A stretch of DNA of 64,000 bases from DASSTJ01 sp035707965 (GTDB lineage: Bacteria > Actinomycetota > Actinomycetes > Actinomycetales > Angustibacteraceae): positions 1-64,000 of the forward strand of contig DASSTJ010000069.1 of assembly GCA_035707965.1 (NCBI GenBank). Direction: 5' to 3'. The position numbers were made by a program, and so were the translations under genes. A model generated the notes under the pieces. The model did no database searches. It was not told where the DNA came from and was given only the letters and a program-made list of their open reading frames with translations. Of the stretch, positions 60,909 through 64,000 are shown piece after piece; position 1 is the stretch's first letter, and every line of letters begins with the position of its first letter.

Positions 60909-62240
60909 TCAGCTGCCTGCGGCGGCCATCTTGTCCTGCGCCTCGGTCAGCGCGGCCTTGATGTCGGCGTCCGACACCGGCTTCCCGGTCGCGGCCTGCG
61001 CCAGCAGCCCGTTGACCGCGTTGCCGACGTTCGTCTCGAATGCCGACTCCGCGGGGATGAGCGGCAGCGGCTCGGCCTTCGTCGCCAGGATCTGCGCGAA
61101 CGTGTCGGCCTCGTCCTTGTTGCTCGTGAAGTTCACCTCGCCGCCCTTCACGACCGGCAACGCCGTGAACGGCTTGTCGAGGATGGCCTGCTCCTCCTTG
61201 CTGGTCATGAACTTCACGAACTTCAGCGCGGCGTCCTTGTTCTTCGTGTTCTTGAAGATCGAGATGTTGATGCCGGCGACGAAGCTGGCGACGTCCTTGC
61301 CGCCCGGGGGTAGGGGGCTCGGCGCCGGGATGGCGACGACGCCGTACTGGTCAGGCGTCATGCCGTCCGCCTGCAGGGTGTTGTCCGCGTTGTTCTGGCT
61401 CATGAGCATCGCGGCCTTGCCCTTCGCGAAGTCACCCGGCGCCTCCGGGCCGTTCTTGTACTGGACGGACGACGGGTTGACCACCTTGTCGGCGCCCATG
61501 AGGTCGACGTACTGCTTGACGCCCGCGACCATGCCCGGGGTCGTGAACGTCGCCTTGCCGCTGTCGTCGAACGGCTGCCCGCCGTTCTGCCGACCGAAGA
61601 TGAACGCGAAGTGCACGCTCTCGGTGTAGCTGCCGCCCTCCATGGCCATGCCGTACACGCCCTTGGAAGGGTCAGTGAGCTTCTTCGCGTCCGTGACCAG
61701 GTCCTGCCACGTCGTCGGCGGCTGCAGCCCGGCGTCCGAGAACATCTTCTTGTTGTAGTAGAGGCCGTAGACCAGGCCGTAGAGCGGGACGGACGTCGGC
61801 GTCTTGCCGGGCGCGCCGCCGGTGGCGAAGGCCGTCTCGACGAACTTGTCCTTGCCCCCGATGGCGTTCAGGGCGGCGTCGTCGTAGGGCATGAAGGCGC
61901 CGGTCGCCTGCAGCGACGCGGCCCACGTGTTGCCGATGTTGAGGACGTCGGGACCCTGACCGCTGGTGGTGGCGGCGAGGATCTTGTTGAGGAGGTCCGG
62001 CCATCCGATGACCTCGAGGTCGACGTGGACGCCGGTCTGCTTCTCGAACTTGGCGAGCTCGGGACCGAGCACGTCCTTGTCGTTCTGCAGGCTCGTGCCC
62101 TGGTTGCTGGCCCAGTAGGTGAGGGTGGTCGAGCCGGACCCGCCGTTGGACGACCCGCCTGAGCTGCCACCCCCTCCGCAGGCTGCCGTCAGCGTGACGG
62201 TGGCCACCGCGACGGTGGCGGCGAGCAGACGAGTCTTCAT
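60909..62240 (-). CDS. Extracellular sugar-binding lipoprotein
   Basis: This 443-aa family 1 solute-binding protein has a lipobox at TLTAAC (Cys about residue 21), followed by a Gly/Ser linker. The two-lobed fold includes TTLTYWASNQG, GQGPDVLNIGNTWAASL, LYGLVYGLYYNKKMF and AAMLMSQNN. It captures the sugar outside the membrane and delivers it to the two permeases. It is the first gene after the operator-bearing promoter. The ligand is inferred as a beta-linked oligosaccharide from the GH1 gene downstream. Confidence 0.95.
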   Translation of the reverse strand: MKTRLLAATVAVATVTLTAACGGGGSSGGSSNGGSGSTTLTYWASNQGTSLQNDKDVLGPELAKFEKQTGVHVDLEVIGWPDLLNKILAATTSGQGPDVLNIGNTWAASLQATGAFMPYDDAALNAIGGKDKFVETAFATGGAPGKTPTSVPLYGLVYGLYYNKKMFSDAGLQPPTTWQDLVTDAKKLTDPSKGVYGMAMEGGSYTESVHFAFIFGRQNGGQPFDDSGKATFTTPGMVAGVKQYVDLMGADKVVNPSSVQYKNGPEAPGDFAKGKAAMLMSQNNADNTLQADGMTPDQYGVVAIPAPSPLPPGGKDVASFVAGINISIFKNTKNKDAALKFVKFMTSKEEQAILDKPFTALPVVKGGEVNFTSNKDEADTFAQILATKAEPLPLIPAESAFETNVGNAVNGLLAQAATGKPVSDADIKAALTEAQDKMAAAGS

Positions 62241-62291
62241 CGTGACTCCTGACTGTCCGGTGGCGAGTGCGCATCAATCGCCCGGATGTGC

Positions 62292-62344
62292 ATTGCATCA
62301 CTTACCCGGTTCAGTTGTCAGGATGCCGTTACCGAACCGTTATC
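62292..62344 (-). promoter_or_regulatory. Promoter and LacI-type operator of the uptake operon
   Basis: On the minus strand CTGACA (62316-62321), an 18-base spacer and TGCAAT (62292-62297) form the promoter. The spacer contains CTGAACCGGGTAAG (62301-62314), so a bound repressor would block RNA polymerase. Just upstream the direct repeat CCGTTA occurs at 62326-62331 and 62337-62342 with an 11-bp period. A near copy of the spacer motif lies before the lacI gene. Confidence 0.6.
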
Positions 62345-62379
62345 TCTGATATTGTCCTGACGAGGCTCCCAGGCGGAGG

Positions 62380-63486
62380 TCAGGTGCTCGGCTCCCCCGC
62401 GGTCACCGGGCCGGTCGTCTCGCGCACCATCAGCGTCGACGGCGTCATCTGCGTCGAGCCGCGGTGCCGGCCCTCGACGAGGTCGAGGAGGATGCTGGCG
62501 GCCAGTGCTCCGTAGGCCGGGGTGTCACGCCACAGCGCCGTCACCGCGGGGTGCACGAGCGTCGTGAGGTGCGAGTCGTCCCAGCTGACGACCGAGAGCC
62601 GGCCAGGCACAGCGACGCCGCGCTCGGCTGCCGCCGCCAGCCCGGCGAGCGCCATCACGTCGCTGCCGAAGACGATGGCGGTCGGTGCGTCCGACCGGCT
62701 CAGCAGCTCGCGCGTCACCTCCGAGGCCTGCGGGCCCGTGTACTCGCACTCGCGCACCTGGAGGGACGCACCGAGTGCTGTCACCGCGCGCTTCAGGCCG
62801 CGACGCCGGGCCCGTTCGTGCACGAACCGGGTGGGCCCGCTGACGTGGGCGATGCGGCGGTGGCCCAGGCCGACGAGGTGCTCGGCCACGGTCGCGGCGT
62901 CCGCTGCGTGGTCGGTCCACAGGCAGGGGAGCGTGCTGCCACGCACCGGTCCCCCGCACAGCACGGCCGGCACCCCGAGCCGCTCGATGACGGGCAGCCT
63001 CAGGTCTTGGTACCGCTCGTCGACGAGGATCACGCCGTCGATGCGCCGCTCCCCCCACCAGCGCTCGTAGGTCTGAGCCTCGGCGTCCGGGTGCTCGCCG
63101 ATGACCCGCAGCAGCAGGCTGGACCCGCGTTCGGCCAGCACCTTCTCGACGCCGGCGAGGAACCGCATGAAGAAGGTCTCGATGGTGAGCAGGTCGGGCG
63201 GACGGGAGAGCACGAGGCCGACCACACCGGTCTCGGACCCCGACAGCGCCCTGGCGCTGCTGCTCGGGTACCAGCCGAGCTCGGCGGCGACGTCGAGCAC
63301 CTGCTGACGAGTGGCCGCCGCCACGCCGGGCTGACCGTTGAGCGCGTAGGAGACGGCGGCCTTGGAGATCCCGAGCCGCCGCGCGATGTCGGCCATCGTC
63401 GTGCGCGTCGGCGCAGCCGCGCGCCGGGCGGGGGCGCGCCGCGCCGGCCGCGGCGGCGCGTCCTCCGGCTCACCAGCAGCGGTCAC
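62380..63486 (-). CDS. LacI-family transcriptional regulator
   Basis: About 368 aa from GTG 63486 (ribosome-binding site GGAG). An Arg/Pro/Ala-rich stretch precedes the LacI helix-turn-helix (TMADIARRLGISKAAVSYAL, hinge ALSGSETGVVGLVLSR), followed by a periplasmic-binding-protein-like effector domain. It lies upstream of the uptake operon on the same strand. Shared operator-like sequences before both suggest local repression by sugar and autoregulation. Starts further upstream are possible but lack a good ribosome-binding site. Confidence 0.93.
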   Translation of the reverse strand: MTAAGEPEDAPPRPARRAPARRAAAPTRTTMADIARRLGISKAAVSYALNGQPGVAAATRQQVLDVAAELGWYPSSSARALSGSETGVVGLVLSRPPDLLTIETFFMRFLAGVEKVLAERGSSLLLRVIGEHPDAEAQTYERWWGERRIDGVILVDERYQDLRLPVIERLGVPAVLCGGPVRGSTLPCLWTDHAADAATVAEHLVGLGHRRIAHVSGPTRFVHERARRRGLKRAVTALGASLQVRECEYTGPQASEVTRELLSRSDAPTAIVFGSDVMALAGLAAAAERGVAVPGRLSVVSWDDSHLTTLVHPAVTALWRDTPAYGALAASILLDLVEGRHRGSTQMTPSTLMVRETTGPVTAGEPST

Positions 63487-63532
63487 GACCGGCTCCGTCC
63501 ATCGTCGAGGGCTCCGCAGGACCGCCCAGTGT

Positions 63533-63548
63533 ACTGAACCCGTTAAGC
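63533..63548. promoter_or_regulatory. Second LacI operator candidate (lacI upstream region)
   Basis: ACTGAACCCGTTAAGC matches, at 13 of 16 positions, the minus-strand ACTGAACCGGGTAAGT inside the uptake-operon promoter. It is a pseudo-palindrome 47 bp upstream of the lacI start, as expected for autoregulation. Confidence 0.5.
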
Positions 63549-63566
63549 CGACATACCGGACTCGGC

Positions 63567-64000
63567 TCAGGTGCTGGCGTTCGTCACCAGGCCGAGCTCC
63601 GCGCCGCTCGCGAGCCCCTGGTGCCGCGGCAGCACGCGCACGGTGTAGCCGAACGCGCCCGTACGCGCGAGCCGCACCTCCCCCTCGAACCGGTGCTGCC
63701 CGCCGTCGTACCTCTCCACGTGCTGCAACGGCACCGAGGCCGTGTCGGCCAGCATGTCGGCGTCCGACACGCGCCCGTGCACGAGCTGCACCTGGACGTC
63801 GTCCGGCCCGATGCCGTCGAGGTAGACGTAGGCGCGCACCGAGAGCACGTCGCCGATCTGCGGCGAGTCGCCGATGCCCGACGACTCCACGTGGTCCACG
63901 CGCAGGGACGGCCAGGCCGTCCGCATGCGGCCCTTCCACTCGGCGAGGTCGCGGGCGCCCGGGTAGCCCTCGCCATCCATCGCCCAGCCGGCCCGGGCCG
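63567..64000 (-). CDS. glgP: Alpha-glucan phosphorylase, C-terminal part (runs off window)
   Basis: The last 144 or so residues of a larger protein; the frame is open to the window end (ARAGWAMDGEGY...). The segments LRVDHVESSG, VQVQLVHGRVS and TGAFGYTVRVLPRHQGL match the C-terminus of the DUF3417-containing GlgP/maltodextrin phosphorylases of actinobacteria. The catalytic and PLP-binding parts lie outside. It would release glucose-1-phosphate from glycogen and complements GlgX. Confidence 0.85.
   Translation of the reverse strand, partial: ARAGWAMDGEGYPGARDLAEWKGRMRTAWPSLRVDHVESSGIGDSPQIGDVLSVRAYVYLDGIGPDDVQVQLVHGRVSDADMLADTASVPLQHVERYDGGQHRFEGEVRLARTGAFGYTVRVLPRHQGLASGAELGLVTNAST

Noticed and set aside
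1..64000. CRISPR array, prophage, insertion sequence or integrative element
   Set aside because: No regularly spaced repeats, transposase, integrase or phage structural genes were found. Synteny with other actinobacteria is largely kept.

Overview
The window is a high-GC stretch (roughly 70% G+C by eye) from the chromosome of an actinobacterium. The evidence is dense minus-strand operons with ATGA/TGATG overlaps, frequent GTG starts, a GatCAB plus GluRS route to Gln-tRNA, an actinobacterial-type LexA box, and a gene order that, from memory, follows the Mycobacterium tuberculosis Rv2992c-Rv3034c segment (gltX, FAH protein, leuB, ilvC/N/B, gatC/A/B, ligA, mnmA, cysteine desulfurase, etfA/B, GH57, GT4, acyltransferase). 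No genus is claimed. There is no prophage, insertion sequence, rRNA or CRISPR array.

Layout. 1-5.8 kb: the 5' end of tRNA-Glu, tRNA-Gln, gltX, an FAH-family hydrolase, a divergent 3-methyladenine-glycosylase-like gene, aroQ, a very long hairpin, and cimA behind a leader-peptide attenuator. 6.0-12.7 kb: a six-gene operon (permease, GntR regulator, glutamine-synthetase-like ligase, aldehyde dehydrogenase, SDR, C26 hydrolase), read here as a gamma-glutamylation pathway for an amino alcohol such as ethanolamine. 12.7-22.3 kb: branched-chain amino acid genes ilvE, leuB, ilvC, ilvN, ilvB and ilvD; ilvB has its own leader peptide and terminator, and serA is missing from its usual slot. 22.3-25.8 kb: accessory genes, namely a MoaD/ThiS-like protein beside a BNR propeller, a 2-hydroxyacid dehydrogenase, and vapBC behind a truncated ORF that starts inside a LexA-type box.

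25.8-43 kb: a PQQ-type sugar dehydrogenase lipoprotein, gatC-gatA-gatB, ligA, a MetE-like protein and a secreted HEXXH metalloprotease, interrupted by three membrane-anchored GGDEF-EAL proteins. With the soluble one at 19-20.5 kb this makes four dual-domain c-di-GMP proteins within 18.4 kb. 43-53 kb: tRNA thiolation genes (cysteine desulfurase, mnmA), etfBA, and a GH57/GT4/acyltransferase/methyltransferase group resembling the mycobacterial methylglucose lipopolysaccharide locus, then an enoyl-CoA hydratase and a YbjN protein. 53-64 kb: carbohydrate metabolism with glgX, a LacI-controlled glycoside uptake and hydrolysis operon (binding protein, two permeases, a clan GH-A hydrolase, a GH1 beta-glucosidase), and the C-terminal end of a GlgP-type phosphorylase running off the window.

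The best candidates for a second look are the cimA attenuator with its 21-bp palindrome, the SOS-box remnant in front of vapBC, the gamma-glutamyl operon, the sigma-28-like promoter before one GGDEF-EAL gene, and the ubiquitin-like/propeller gene pair. All calls come from reading the sequence; no searches were run.
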